A stretch of DNA of 56,083 nt, taken from contig JAYFQF010000021.1 of the NCBI GenBank assembly GCA_034927285.1, positions 1 through 56,083 of the forward strand. The letters run 5' to 3'. A program made the translations under genes and the position numbers. The notes under the pieces are model-generated. The model saw only the letters and a program-made list of their open reading frames with translations, searched no databases and had not been told where the DNA came from. Below, one piece after another: positions 32,926-41,800 of this stretch. Numbering within the stretch: the first letter of the stretch is position 1; every line of letters starts with the position of its first letter. The DNA is from JAYFQF01 sp034927285. GTDB taxonomy: Bacteria > Bacillota > Peptococcia > DRI-13 > UBA5745.

Positions 32926-35682
32926 ATGGAAATGGCTGAAGAAAACCAGGAAAAACAATATAACGATACCCTGAACCTGCCCAGGACGGAGTTTCCCATG
33001 CGGGGCGGCCTGCCTCAGAAGGAACCGGAAATCCTGAAAAGACAGCAGGAAGCAGGGGTATACCGGCTCATCCGCAAGGCCCGGGAGGGCTGCCCCAAGT
33101 ATATTCTCCACGACGGACCGCCTTATGCCAACGGGCATATCCATTTAGGCCATTCCCTGAATAAAATCCTGAAGGATATGATTGTCAAGTATAAGACTCT
33201 TCAGGGCTTCGACGCCCCCTACGTGCCGGGCTGGGATACCCATGGACTGCCCATCGAGCAGCGGGCCATGAAGGAACTGGGGCTTAAGCGCCATGAGATT
33301 GATACGCTGGTTTTCCGGGAAAAATGCAAAGAATTTGCTCTGAGCTTTGTGGATATTCAGCGGGAAGAATTCAAGCGCCTGGGGGTGGTGGGCGACTGGG
33401 AGCATCCCTATATCACCCTTTTGCCGAAATTTGAGGAAGCCCAGATCAAGGTCTTCGGCGACATGGCCGAAAAAGGCTATATCTATAAGGGCCACAAGCC
33501 GGTCTACTGGTGCCCCCACTGCGAAACCTCCTTGGCGGAGGCCGAGATTGAGTATGAAGAAAAGAAGTCTTTTTCCATCTATGTAAAATTCCCGCTGAAA
33601 GACGGCAAGGGCGTCATCGGCGGCGATCATCTCTACGTGGTGATCTGGACCACCACTCCCTGGACCCTGCCGGCCAACCTGGCCGTCTGCGTCCATCCCG
33701 AACTGACTTATGTGGTTATCCGGGTCGGGGAAGAGCGGTATCTGGTAGGCGAGGCCCTGCTGGAGAGCTTTACCAAAGCCTGCGGCATCGGGGAATATGA
33801 GATCCAGCAGAAGGTGGAAGGCAAGGACCTGGAAGGCGTTCTTTGCCGGCATCCCTTTATGGACCGGGATTCTGTGGTGATCCTGGGCCGGCATGTGACC
33901 ACCGACGCCGGTACCGGCTGCGTGCATACGGCTCCGGGCCATGGCGTGGACGATTTTGAGGTGGGAAAGAAATACGGGCTGGAGATCCTCTGCCCTGTGG
34001 ACCATAAAGGCTGCTTTACCAAGGAGGGCGGTCCTTTCGAAGGGGTTTTTATCGAGGAAGCCAATCCGATGGTGCTGAAGCTCCTGGCCGAAAAAGGCCT
34101 GCTTTTGGCCAAAGGCAGTATCCGCCATCAGTACCCCCATTGCTGGCGCTGCAAAAACCCGATTATGTTCCGGGCCGCCGAACAATGGTTTGTCTCCATT
34201 GACGGCTTCCGCCAGCGGGCCCTGCAGGCCATCGACCAGGAGGTCCAGTGGATCCCTTCCTGGGGCCGCGACCGCATCCACAATATGATTGCCGACCGGG
34301 GCGATTGGTGTATTTCCCGGCAGCGGACCTGGGGCGTGCCTATCCCCATCTTTTACTGCCTGGACTGCGGCGAGGCTATCGTCACGAAAGAGATCACCGA
34401 CCGTATCGCCGGGATCTTCGGGCAGGAAGGCTCCAACGCCTGGTGGGCTAAAGAAGCCGCCGAGCTTTTGCCCCCGGGCTATGTCTGCCCCAAATGCGGG
34501 GGAAAACATTTCAAGAAAGAAACCGACATCATGGACGTCTGGTTTGATTCCGGCTCCAGCCATATGGCGGTGCTGAAGCAGCGCCAGGAGCTGGCCTGGC
34601 CGGCGGATCTCTACCTGGAAGGTTCCGACCAGCACCGGGGCTGGTTCAATTCCTCTTTATGCACCGGCGTGGCCGTGATGGGCCAGGCTCCTTATAAGGC
34701 TGTGCTGACCCATGGCTTTTTGGTGGACGAGCAGGGGCGCAAGCAGTCCAAGTCCATCGGAAACGTGGTGGATCCGTTGAAGGTGGTGGAGCAGATGGGC
34801 GCCGATATTCTGCGCCTTTGGGTGTCTTCCGCCGACTACCGCAACGACCTGGCCAATTCCCCCGGAATCATGAAGCAGGTCTCCGAGTCTTACCGCAAGA
34901 TCAGAAATACGATACGTTTTCTTTTGGGCAATGTCTATGACTACGACCATGAGCGGGACGTCCAGGCCTATAAGAGCCTTCCGGAGATCGACCGCTGGGC
35001 TCTGGACCGTCTGGCCCGCCTGATTGACAAGGTCACTGAAGCCTTTGACCAATATGAGTTCCATACCGCTTATCACGCGTTGCACCGCTTCTGCACCGTG
35101 GAAATGAGTTCTTTTTATCTGGACATCATCAAGGACCGCCTTTACTGTGAAAAGGCGGATTCCCCGGCCCGCAGAAGCGGCCAGCAGGTCCTTTGGGAGA
35201 TATTGAACGCCTTGACCGGTCTGATGACGCCCATCCTTTCCTTTACCGCCGAAGAGATCTGGCAGTATCTGCCCCAGTCCGGGGAGATCCCCTTCGCCCT
35301 TTTGGGCAGCTGGCCCAGAAAGCGGGAGGAATGGCTGGACGACCAGCTCAATGAGCGCTGGGAAAAACTGATCGCCGTCCGGGACGAGGCCTTGAAGGCC
35401 CTGGAAGCCGCCCGGACCGAGAAGGTCATCGGACATTCCCTGGATGCCAAGGTGACCCTGAAGGCAAATAAAAATGCCTATGTCTGGCTGACGGATTATG
35501 AAAAGCTTCTGGCCGATCTTTTGATCGTTTCACAGGCCCAGCTTTTCCTGACGGACGACGAAGGGATCAGCGTGGAGGTGACCAAAGCCGCCGGAGAAAA
35601 ATGCCGGCGCTGCTGGATCTATCATACCCAGCTGAACCAGGATGGCTTATGCCCCCGTTGCGCCAAAACGCTGAAAGACTAA
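32926..35682 (+). CDS. ileS: Isoleucyl-tRNA synthetase
   Basis: This 918-residue class I synthetase charges tRNA-Ile and edits valine. It shows the HIGH motif DGPPYANGHIHLGHSLNKIL, the CP1 editing domain (WTTTPWTLPANLAVC..TGCVHTAPGHGVDDFEVG), WFDSGSSH, GSDQHRGWFNSSL, the KMSKS variant KQSKSIGN and a C-terminal zinc motif CRRCWIYHTQLNQDGLCPRC. The editing domain and both zinc regions indicate the bacterial ileS1 type. ATG 32926 follows GAGGAGA by 5-6 nt. The 43-base upstream gap is too short for a T-box, so expression probably depends on the division-cluster transcript. Confidence 0.96.
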   Translation: MEMAEENQEKQYNDTLNLPRTEFPMRGGLPQKEPEILKRQQEAGVYRLIRKAREGCPKYILHDGPPYANGHIHLGHSLNKILKDMIVKYKTLQGFDAPYVPGWDTHGLPIEQRAMKELGLKRHEIDTLVFREKCKEFALSFVDIQREEFKRLGVVGDWEHPYITLLPKFEEAQIKVFGDMAEKGYIYKGHKPVYWCPHCETSLAEAEIEYEEKKSFSIYVKFPLKDGKGVIGGDHLYVVIWTTTPWTLPANLAVCVHPELTYVVIRVGEERYLVGEALLESFTKACGIGEYEIQQKVEGKDLEGVLCRHPFMDRDSVVILGRHVTTDAGTGCVHTAPGHGVDDFEVGKKYGLEILCPVDHKGCFTKEGGPFEGVFIEEANPMVLKLLAEKGLLLAKGSIRHQYPHCWRCKNPIMFRAAEQWFVSIDGFRQRALQAIDQEVQWIPSWGRDRIHNMIADRGDWCISRQRTWGVPIPIFYCLDCGEAIVTKEITDRIAGIFGQEGSNAWWAKEAAELLPPGYVCPKCGGKHFKKETDIMDVWFDSGSSHMAVLKQRQELAWPADLYLEGSDQHRGWFNSSLCTGVAVMGQAPYKAVLTHGFLVDEQGRKQSKSIGNVVDPLKVVEQMGADILRLWVSSADYRNDLANSPGIMKQVSESYRKIRNTIRFLLGNVYDYDHERDVQAYKSLPEIDRWALDRLARLIDKVTEAFDQYEFHTAYHALHRFCTVEMSSFYLDIIKDRLYCEKADSPARRSGQQVLWEILNALTGLMTPILSFTAEEIWQYLPQSGEIPFALLGSWPRKREEWLDDQLNERWEKLIAVRDEALKALEAARTEKVIGHSLDAKVTLKANKNAYVWLTDYEKLLADLLIVSQAQLFLTDDEGISVEVTKAAGEKCRRCWIYHTQLNQDGLCPRCAKTLKD

Positions 35683-35709
35683 ACTTTTACGGCGGCTGAA
35701 ATACAATTG

Positions 35710-35749
35710 ATGCACCTGGGGTGGCCCCGGCCGTTTCAGGTGCATTTTT
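35710..35749 (+). terminator. Terminator after ileS
   Basis: ATGCACCTG (35710-35718) pairs with CAGGTGCAT (35737-35745), giving a 9-bp stem that runs into TTTTT. The loop can also form a short GGGG/CCCC hairpin. It closes the ylm-ileS cluster. Confidence 0.85.
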
Positions 35750-35833
35750 CTGCCGAAGGGCCGGGAGGAAGAAAGACGCGGCGCCGCCGCCGACCGGCAG
35801 CGGAAAGCCGATGAGCAGCAAGGGAGGAATCAG

Positions 35834-37087
35834 ATGAAGAAACGAAGGATCGCCATTGTGGGCGGCGGCCCGGCGGGGCTTTTGGCCGCTGCCGCCGCCG
35901 CGGAGCAAGGGGCCCGGGCGGTGGTCTTTGAAAAAAACAAAATGACCGGCAGAAAACTGCGCATCACCGGCAAGGGCCGCTGCAATATCACCAACGGCGG
36001 CGATATCCGGTCGTTTATCTCCCGTTATGGCTCCAACGGCCGGTTCCTGTACAGCGCCTTCTCCCGCTTCTTTAATCAGGACATCTGCCGCCTGCTGGAA
36101 GAAGAGGGAGTAGCGGTTAAAGAAGAGCGGGGGTCGAGAATATTTCCGGCCTCAGATAAAGCGGCGGATGTGGCGGAAGCCCTGGAAAGCCGCGCCCGCC
36201 GGGTCGGAGCGGAAATCCGCACCGGAGTGCGGGTATTGGAGATATTAACGGAAAACCGGGTCACGGGTCTGCGGTTTGCCGCCGCCGATGGGACAAGCGG
36301 CGTCTTTCCCTGCGACGCCGTGGTTTTAGCTACCGGCGGCCTGTCTTACCCCTTAACCGGCAGCACCGGCGACGGCTATGACTGGGCCAGGGCGGCGGGC
36401 CACCGGGTGACCCCGCTCCGGCCGGCCTTAGTGCCTATGGAAAGCGACCGGGAATGGGTAAGCCGGCTTTCGGGCCTGAGCCTGCGCAATGTCCGGGCGG
36501 CCCTTTGGGCCGGAGGCAAGGTTCTGGACAGTCTCCAGGGAGAAATGCTCTTTGCCCATTTCGGACTGACGGGGCCGATTATCCTGTCTTTAAGCCGTGC
36601 CTGGCGGGAGGATCTGCCGGAGCCCGTCTATGTTTCCCTTGACTTAAAGCCGGCGCTTACTGAAGAGGTTCTGGACAAACGCCTGCTGAGAGATTTCCAG
36701 AAGTTCCATCGTAAGCAGCTGAAAAATTCTTTGCAGGAGCTTTTGCCCCAGGCATTGATCGCCCCGGTGATTGAGGCCGCCGGGCTGGAGGATTGGCGGC
36801 CGGTGGCGGAGCTGACCCGGGAAGAGCGGAATTCGCTGTTAACGGCCCTGAAAGATCTCAGAATACCGGTGACCGGATTGCGGCCCGTAGCGGAAGCCAT
36901 CGTTACCGCCGGCGGGGTGGCCCTGGCGGAAGTAAATCCCGGGACCATGGCTTCCCGGAAGCTGGCGGGACTCTATTTTGCCGGAGAGCTATTGGATATC
37001 GACGGTTATACCGGAGGGTATAACCTGCAGGCCGCTTATTCTACCGGTTGGGTGGCGGGAGAAAACGCCGCTTCAGGGGTGGAATAA
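35834..37087 (+). CDS. HI0933/YhiN-family NAD(P)/FAD-dependent oxidoreductase
   Basis: This 417-residue flavoprotein has the N-terminal FAD dinucleotide motif (RRIAIVGGGPAGLLAAAAAAEQG) and the family signature KMTGRKLRITGKGRCNITNGGD. It also has AVVLATGGLSYPLTGSTGDGYDWARAAGH and, near the C-terminus, TAGGVALAEVNPGTMASR..GLYFAGELLDIDGYTGGYNLQAAYSTG. This is the HI0933/YhiN (BaiN-like, sometimes aminoacetone oxidase) family, whose physiological substrate is usually unknown. GGGAGGAATCAG supports the ATG. The stop shares a base with the next start (TAATG). Confidence 0.93.
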   Translation: MKKRRIAIVGGGPAGLLAAAAAAEQGARAVVFEKNKMTGRKLRITGKGRCNITNGGDIRSFISRYGSNGRFLYSAFSRFFNQDICRLLEEEGVAVKEERGSRIFPASDKAADVAEALESRARRVGAEIRTGVRVLEILTENRVTGLRFAAADGTSGVFPCDAVVLATGGLSYPLTGSTGDGYDWARAAGHRVTPLRPALVPMESDREWVSRLSGLSLRNVRAALWAGGKVLDSLQGEMLFAHFGLTGPIILSLSRAWREDLPEPVYVSLDLKPALTEEVLDKRLLRDFQKFHRKQLKNSLQELLPQALIAPVIEAAGLEDWRPVAELTREERNSLLTALKDLRIPVTGLRPVAEAIVTAGGVALAEVNPGTMASRKLAGLYFAGELLDIDGYTGGYNLQAAYSTGWVAGENAASGVE

Positions 37088-37728
37088 TGAGATCCGGTTT
37101 TTATGGCCTGAAGCCGTCCCCACGGCTGGCGGCTTTGGGGGCGGTAGTCTTTTTTGCCGGCCTCAATGCCTTGGGGGCCAGATTCTGCTTTCAGCAGGCC
37201 AACGGTGATTACCTGACCCTGCAATCCGCCGCGGTGCTGGCCTCGGCCATGTTGCTGGATTATCGCCGGGCCGCCGCGGCCCAGGCGGTATATTTGCTGC
37301 TGGGGCTGGCGGGGCTGCCGGTTTTTGCCGCAGGGGGCGGCTGGAAATACGTTTTTCAGCCCAGCTTCGGTTATCTGGCGGCTTTTTTCCCCGCGGCCTG
37401 TCTTTGCGCTTATTGCCTGGAGAAAACCCCCTTAAAAAGCCTGAAAAGCTATCTGGGCTTCGGGCTGGGGGCCCTGGGAATTATCTACGGCATGGGAGTG
37501 GGCTACCGGTATTTCATGCTGAACGTATATCTGCGGCGTTCCATGGCCATGGCGGAAGTGCTGCGGGGGCTTTTGCCCCTGCAAATCCCCAAGGACATCC
37601 TGATTTGTCTCTTTTTGTCCTGGCTTTTGGCTAAACGGGATCAGCTCCGGCGGAAAAAAGCCTGGCGGGAAGAGGAACCTCCGGAGGAGGAAAACCATCT
37701 AAAAGATGAGCGGAATTCAGAGTATTAG
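37087..37728 (+). CDS. bioY: BioY-like biotin ECF transporter S component
   Basis: This 213-residue membrane protein of about six helices resembles BioY, the substrate-binding component of ECF biotin importers. Matching parts are YLTLQSAAVLASAMLLDYRRAA, AQAVYLLLGLAGLPVFAAGGGWKYVFQPSFGYLAAFFPAAC and a C-terminal LQIPKDILICLFLSWLLAKR. The start overlaps the flavoprotein stop by one base. A charged tail (about 185-213) overlaps the next gene. No biotin-synthesis genes or ECF ATPases are in the window, so it would rely on a shared EcfAAT module encoded elsewhere. Biotin specificity is inferred. Confidence 0.72.
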   Translation: MRSGFYGLKPSPRLAALGAVVFFAGLNALGARFCFQQANGDYLTLQSAAVLASAMLLDYRRAAAAQAVYLLLGLAGLPVFAAGGGWKYVFQPSFGYLAAFFPAACLCAYCLEKTPLKSLKSYLGFGLGALGIIYGMGVGYRYFMLNVYLRRSMAMAEVLRGLLPLQIPKDILICLFLSWLLAKRDQLRRKKAWREEEPPEEENHLKDERNSEY

Positions 37729-39223
37729 GATGAATATGATCAAGGAGCCGGAGCCGGTGAAGAATATGCGGAGGAGGCCAATTCCTTATATTTTCTATAT
37801 TGTCCTTATGGCGGCGGGGGTATCCCTGGCTTTTTCCGGCCCTCTTTTAGCGGAAGCGGAAATCACCGGCCGGGTGGAGATCGGTTTTGCTTCCGGCGGC
37901 GGGGCGCCGAAGCTGGTGGACGGCAAAACCGGCACCAAATATATGCTGAAGGCGGATGACGTGATCGTTCTCAGCGTAAAGGAGCAGGATCCGGCAGAGA
38001 AAGCGCCGGAGGGCTTGGCCGCCGGGTCTGGTCAGGCTGCCGGCGTTGATCAAGCTGCCGGGTCTGGTCAGGCTGCCGGCGTTGATCAGACTGCCGCCGC
38101 CGGCGCCCCGGTTGCCGATATCCCGGCTGCGGACGCCGGCATCACCGGCCTATATCTGATCTGGGACCGGCCGCCGGGCCAATGGCTGCTGGAAGGGCGG
38201 AACGGATCGGAAGTTGTGACAAGCAGCCAGGGAAAAAACGGCTATCTGCACGAATATGTCCGGATTTCCCCGTCGGAAAAAGTCAATATTCACAGCCCCG
38301 GCCAGGGCGCCGTGCTCTGCGAGGTTCATTGCTTTGCCGAAGACGATAAGCCGGGGGAATTGCCGGAATGGGTGCAGATATGGCAGCCGCCCTGGGAGAT
38401 GGCGGATCTGCTCTTATTGCCTACCCATGCCGATGACGAGCATCTGTTTTTCGGCGGCACTATGCCTTATTATGCCGGAGAACTGGGGATGAAGGTTCAG
38501 GTGGCTTATCTGACCCATCACTGGTCGGAGCCTTACCGCCCCCACGAACTTCTGGACGGCTTATGGACGGTGGGCGTCAGCGCGTATCCGGTGCTGGGGC
38601 CCTTCCCCGACTATTACGCCGGCAGCCTGGAGGAAGCGCTGAGGATCTATGACGAAGACCGGGTCCTGGCCTACCAGGTGGAGTTGCTCAGGCGCTTCAG
38701 ACCTCTGGTGGTGATCGGCCACGATATCAATGGAGAGTATGGACACGGCGTGCATATGCTGAATACTTATACTCTGCGGAAGGCCCTGGAGCTTTCTGCG
38801 GATCCGGCGGCTTACCCGGAATCCGCCAAAACCTGCGGCTTGTGGGAGGTGCCCAAGGTCTACCTCCATCTGTATAAGGAAAATCCTGTTCTTCTGGAAT
38901 GGGATGAGCCCCTGGAGCGTTTCGGCGGCCGTACCGGCTTTGAAATGGCGGCGGCGGGTTATGCCTGCCATTATTCCCAGCGTAATTATTTTTCCGTTCG
39001 CAAAAGAGGCGTTCATGACTGCCGGGCTTTCGGTTTGTATAAAAGCCTGGGAGGGCCCGACTTAAACGGCGGCGATTTTATGGAGGGCCTGACGCCCCGG
39101 CCCGATCCGGGGCAAAGCTATGCCGCAGGCTTCCGGCTGCCTGCGCTTACCCAGGCCGATTATCTGGCCCGTTACGGCGCCGCCGGCCTGGGGGTGTATT
39201 TCACCGCCGCCGTTTCACAGTGA
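37706..39223 (+). CDS. Secreted PIG-L family deacetylase
   Basis: This protein of up to 505 residues has a basic N-terminus and a signal-anchor helix (RRRPIPYIFYIVLMAAGVSLAFS). A beta-rich region carries a tandem 12-residue repeat (about 106-129), and a C-terminal PIG-L (LmbE-like) domain follows. LPTHADDEHLFFGG gives the HxDDE zinc motif, and GHDINGEYGHGVHM supplies further His ligands. PIG-L enzymes remove acetyl groups from GlcNAc-type substrates; this one should act outside the membrane. The 5' end overlaps bioY by 23 nt. ATG 37706, 37730, 37736 and 37763 are all possible starts, so the N-terminus is unsure. Confidence 0.85.
   Translation: MSGIQSIRMNMIKEPEPVKNMRRRPIPYIFYIVLMAAGVSLAFSGPLLAEAEITGRVEIGFASGGGAPKLVDGKTGTKYMLKADDVIVLSVKEQDPAEKAPEGLAAGSGQAAGVDQAAGSGQAAGVDQTAAAGAPVADIPAADAGITGLYLIWDRPPGQWLLEGRNGSEVVTSSQGKNGYLHEYVRISPSEKVNIHSPGQGAVLCEVHCFAEDDKPGELPEWVQIWQPPWEMADLLLLPTHADDEHLFFGGTMPYYAGELGMKVQVAYLTHHWSEPYRPHELLDGLWTVGVSAYPVLGPFPDYYAGSLEEALRIYDEDRVLAYQVELLRRFRPLVVIGHDINGEYGHGVHMLNTYTLRKALELSADPAAYPESAKTCGLWEVPKVYLHLYKENPVLLEWDEPLERFGGRTGFEMAAAGYACHYSQRNYFSVRKRGVHDCRAFGLYKSLGGPDLNGGDFMEGLTPRPDPGQSYAAGFRLPALTQADYLARYGAAGLGVYFTAAVSQ
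38021..38092 (+). repeat. Two-copy 36-bp tandem repeat within the PIG-L gene
   Basis: A 36-bp unit starting GCCGGGTCTGGTCAGGCTGC occurs at 38021-38056 and again at 38057-38092. The copies are identical except in the last four bases (AGCT against GACT). It codes for a 12-residue repeat, AGSGQAAGVDQ plus Ala/Thr, in a flexible region between the N-terminal and deacetylase domains. Copy number probably varies between strains. Confidence 0.92.
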
Positions 39224-39291
39224 GGGAGTTGGGCCCCTTGGGCATCCGGGACATCCATGCCGTATCTGCAAAAAGGCGAAAGGGGGAAACT

Positions 39292-40386
39292 ATGGATAAA
39301 ATCACCGTTGTCCTGCCGTCGTTAAATCCGGATGAAAAGATGACGGCCTTGGTGGATCATCTGGTGGAAGCCGGCTTTAAGGATATCGTCATCGTTGACG
39401 ACGGCAGCGACCACCGGCATAAGCAGCCCTTTTGCCTGGTTAAACGGCATGCCGCCTGCACCGTATTGAACCATCAGGAAAATAAAGGTAAGGGCAGAGC
39501 GTTGAAGACAGCTTTTGCCTTTGTGTTGAATCACAGGCCGGATTCATTGGGGGTGGTGACCGTAGACGGCGACGGCCAGCACCGGATCGAGGATATCCGG
39601 GCTTGCTGCCTGGCTCTTTTGGCGGAGCCGGATAAGGTGGTTTTGGGCTGCCGGGATTTCACCGCTTTGGATGTGCCCCGGCGCAGCCGGCTGGGTAACC
39701 GGCTGACGGCAGCGGTTTTCCGCCTGTTTTTCAGCATGGGGATTTCCGATACGCAGACCGGGTTGCGTGCTATTCCCCGGCAGCTGCTGCAGGAGTTCTG
39801 CAAGGTGGAAGGCGAGCGTTTCGAGTACGAAACCAATATGTTATTATACATAAAAAAGGCCGGCCTCCGGATCCGGGAAGTGCCGATCTCCACCGTTTAC
39901 CTGGAGAAGAATAAATCCTCCCATTTCCGGCCTTTTGCGGATTCGGTGAAAATTTATGGGGCCATCCTGCGGTTTTCCCTGAGTTCTTTATCCGCTTCGC
40001 TGCTGGACGTGGGATTGTTCACCCTGCTGAATTTCTTTTTGGCCCCTTATCTGGAGCGCGCCGGCCGGATCCTGGTTTCCACGGTCCTTTCCAGGGTGAT
40101 TTCGGCGCTGTTTAACTATACGCTGAACCATAAGGCGGTGTTTAAAAGCAAGGCGCCGCCGGGACAGACCTTGTTTCGTTACAGTCTGCTCTGCGTTCTG
40201 CAGATGCTGACTTCCTACGGGCTGGTGCTGCTGCTTTCGGCTTTGCTGAAAGCCGGTCCCGGCGCCGATTCATTCCTGAAAATTGCTGTGGATGTCCTGT
40301 TGTTTTTTGTCAGCTTCCGTGTCCAGCAGGAGTGGGTCTTTGCCGATAAGAAAAATCAGGGGCCGGACGGCGGCCTGGAGATTTAA
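39292..40386 (+). CDS. GT2 glycosyltransferase fused to a GtrA-like membrane domain
   Basis: This 364-residue protein joins two domains. Residues 1-215 form a GT2 (dolichyl-phosphate-mannose-synthase-like) transferase with TVVLPSLNPDEK, IVIVDDGSD, ENKGKGRALKTAF, VTVDGDGQH (DxD-type) and SMGISDTQTGLRAIPR. Residues about 225-350 form a four-helix GtrA-like domain (LRFSLSSLSASLLDVGLFTLLNFF, LNHKAVFKSK, VSFRVQQEWVFADK). GtrA proteins help move lipid-linked sugars across the membrane, so the fusion should make and perhaps flip a polyprenyl-phosphate sugar. GGGGG 5 nt upstream favours ATG 39292. Confidence 0.88.
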   Translation: MDKITVVLPSLNPDEKMTALVDHLVEAGFKDIVIVDDGSDHRHKQPFCLVKRHAACTVLNHQENKGKGRALKTAFAFVLNHRPDSLGVVTVDGDGQHRIEDIRACCLALLAEPDKVVLGCRDFTALDVPRRSRLGNRLTAAVFRLFFSMGISDTQTGLRAIPRQLLQEFCKVEGERFEYETNMLLYIKKAGLRIREVPISTVYLEKNKSSHFRPFADSVKIYGAILRFSLSSLSASLLDVGLFTLLNFFLAPYLERAGRILVSTVLSRVISALFNYTLNHKAVFKSKAPPGQTLFRYSLLCVLQMLTSYGLVLLLSALLKAGPGADSFLKIAVDVLLFFVSFRVQQEWVFADKKNQGPDGGLEI

Positions 40387-40429
40387 GCTTTGAGAATAAT
40401 GGAGATCAGGATAATGGAGATTGAAAACG

Positions 40430-41800
40430 ATGATGAGTGATGAAGTAAAGAATCAGGGAGAGAGCCCGGGAGATCAGGGCATCGGCGGGATAGTAAATAC
40501 CCGGGAGATTGCTGCGGCGGTGGATCAGTTTTTAGATCAGTTTAACGAAGGAAACCGGGGCGGAAAAAAAGAAAAAGCCGGGCCGGAAAAGGAGCCGCGA
40601 AAAAATGAGCCTTTGGTAAACGTGCCGTTGAAAAGCGAATCTCCGGCAAGCCAACTTGCGGCAGACAACCCTCCGGCAAGCAACCCTCCGGGAAGCGAAC
40701 CGCAGCAGACCGCCGAATCTCCTGCCGGCGCCTTTGCCGATGCAGGCAAAGAAAGCGAAGAAAAAAGCCAGGAGAAAAAAGAAAAGAGAAAGCCGCTTCC
40801 ACAGCGGCTGGGTTTTCGGATCTTTGTCTGCTTTGCCACCTTCCTGGCGCTGCTTGCGGGCACTTTTTTCGGGGCTGTGGCGATGATCAACTATGGCCCT
40901 TCGGCCTCTGCCCGGGATCTTTTTGTCACTTCCGTGCTGGAAACCAGCGCCGCCAAGTTTTTAGCCACTATGTATTTCAGTGATGAGGAAATCGCCGAGA
41001 TCAAGGCCAACAACCAGGTGGTGGAGCTGGAGGAAATCACCGACACCAGTCTGATCAATATCGACCAGGATCCGGAACGGACAGAAGAAGAGGACATCGT
41101 CATCGAGGATGTCTATGGGGATACGTTTAAAGGAAAAATGATGATCGTCAGGGATCCCGGACGTCTTTTCGTAGGCACCTCGGTGGACAGGTACGATAAA
41201 ACCGTCCGGGGCAAGACCGTCCAGGAAATCATCGACCGTTATAATGGGGTAGCAGGAGTGAACGCCGGCGGTTTTGTGGACGAAAACGGCAAAGGCGACG
41301 GCAGTATCCCTTTAGGCATCGTAATCAGCCGGGGACAGCTGAAATGGGGCAGCAAAAGCGCCGTCTATGAAATCATCGGTTTTGACAATGAAGATAAATT
41401 TGTTATCGGTAAAATGACCGGGCAGGAGGCTTTGGACCGGGGCATCCGCGACGCTGTCAGCTTCGGGCCTTTGTTGATTGTCAACGGACAGGTCTTGGAA
41501 GTCAAGGGCTTTGGCGGCGGTTTGAATCCCCGTACGGCCATTGGCCAGCGGGCTGACGGAGCGGTCCTGCTGCTGGTTTGCGACGGCCGCCAGGGAAACA
41601 GCCTGGGCGCCAGCATGAGCGACGTCATCGATCTGATGGTCAGTTATGGAGCGGTAAACGCCGCCAATTTGGACGGCGGCTCCTCCACCGTCCTTTACCA
41701 TCAGGGCCAGCTTCAAAATGTCTGCTGTTCTTTGTATGGCCCCAGGGATATGCCCAACGCCATCGTAGTAGGCGCATTGGAAGGAGGCGAGGCTCAGTGA
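40430..41800 (+). CDS. Membrane-anchored phosphodiester glycosidase (NAGPA / DUF2233 domain)
   Basis: This protein of about 456 residues has a disordered cytoplasmic N-terminus (about 1-125, Pro/Glu/Lys/Ser-rich) and one transmembrane helix (about 130-150, IFVCFATFLALLAGTFFGAVAMI). The external NAGPA domain has MMIVRDPGRLFVGTS, AGVNAGGFVDENGKG, PLGIVISRGQ, SFGPLLIVNG, RTAIGQRADGAVLLLVCDGR and NLDGGSSTVLYHQG. The domain is named for the human uncovering enzyme that removes GlcNAc from a GlcNAc-phosphodiester; bacterial members act on surface glycans or teichoic-acid-like links. Start is ATG 40430 or 40433, after GGAGA. The stop overlaps the next gene (GTGA). Confidence 0.88.
   Translation: MMSDEVKNQGESPGDQGIGGIVNTREIAAAVDQFLDQFNEGNRGGKKEKAGPEKEPRKNEPLVNVPLKSESPASQLAADNPPASNPPGSEPQQTAESPAGAFADAGKESEEKSQEKKEKRKPLPQRLGFRIFVCFATFLALLAGTFFGAVAMINYGPSASARDLFVTSVLETSAAKFLATMYFSDEEIAEIKANNQVVELEEITDTSLINIDQDPERTEEEDIVIEDVYGDTFKGKMMIVRDPGRLFVGTSVDRYDKTVRGKTVQEIIDRYNGVAGVNAGGFVDENGKGDGSIPLGIVISRGQLKWGSKSAVYEIIGFDNEDKFVIGKMTGQEALDRGIRDAVSFGPLLIVNGQVLEVKGFGGGLNPRTAIGQRADGAVLLLVCDGRQGNSLGASMSDVIDLMVSYGAVNAANLDGGSSTVLYHQGQLQNVCCSLYGPRDMPNAIVVGALEGGEAQ

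Noticed and set aside
33145..34635. Long minus-strand open frame (about 496 codons) inside ileS
   Set aside because: It lies wholly antisense to ileS, which has all synthetase motifs; its translation has no recognisable domain. It is an artefact of high GC and codon bias. The same applies to antisense frames over metK (1677-2768), rsmB/rlmN (7936-9306) and priA (3782-4471).
38021..38092. Possible CRISPR-type repeat
   Set aside because: The 36-bp length fits a CRISPR repeat, but the two copies touch with no spacer and lie in frame within a coding region, so it is a minisatellite.
39220..39291. Upstream GTG start for the glycosyltransferase overlapping the PIG-L stop
   Set aside because: It would add 24 residues that do not resemble GT2 N-termini, while ATG 39292 has a GGGGG site at proper spacing and begins directly with the first conserved strand.
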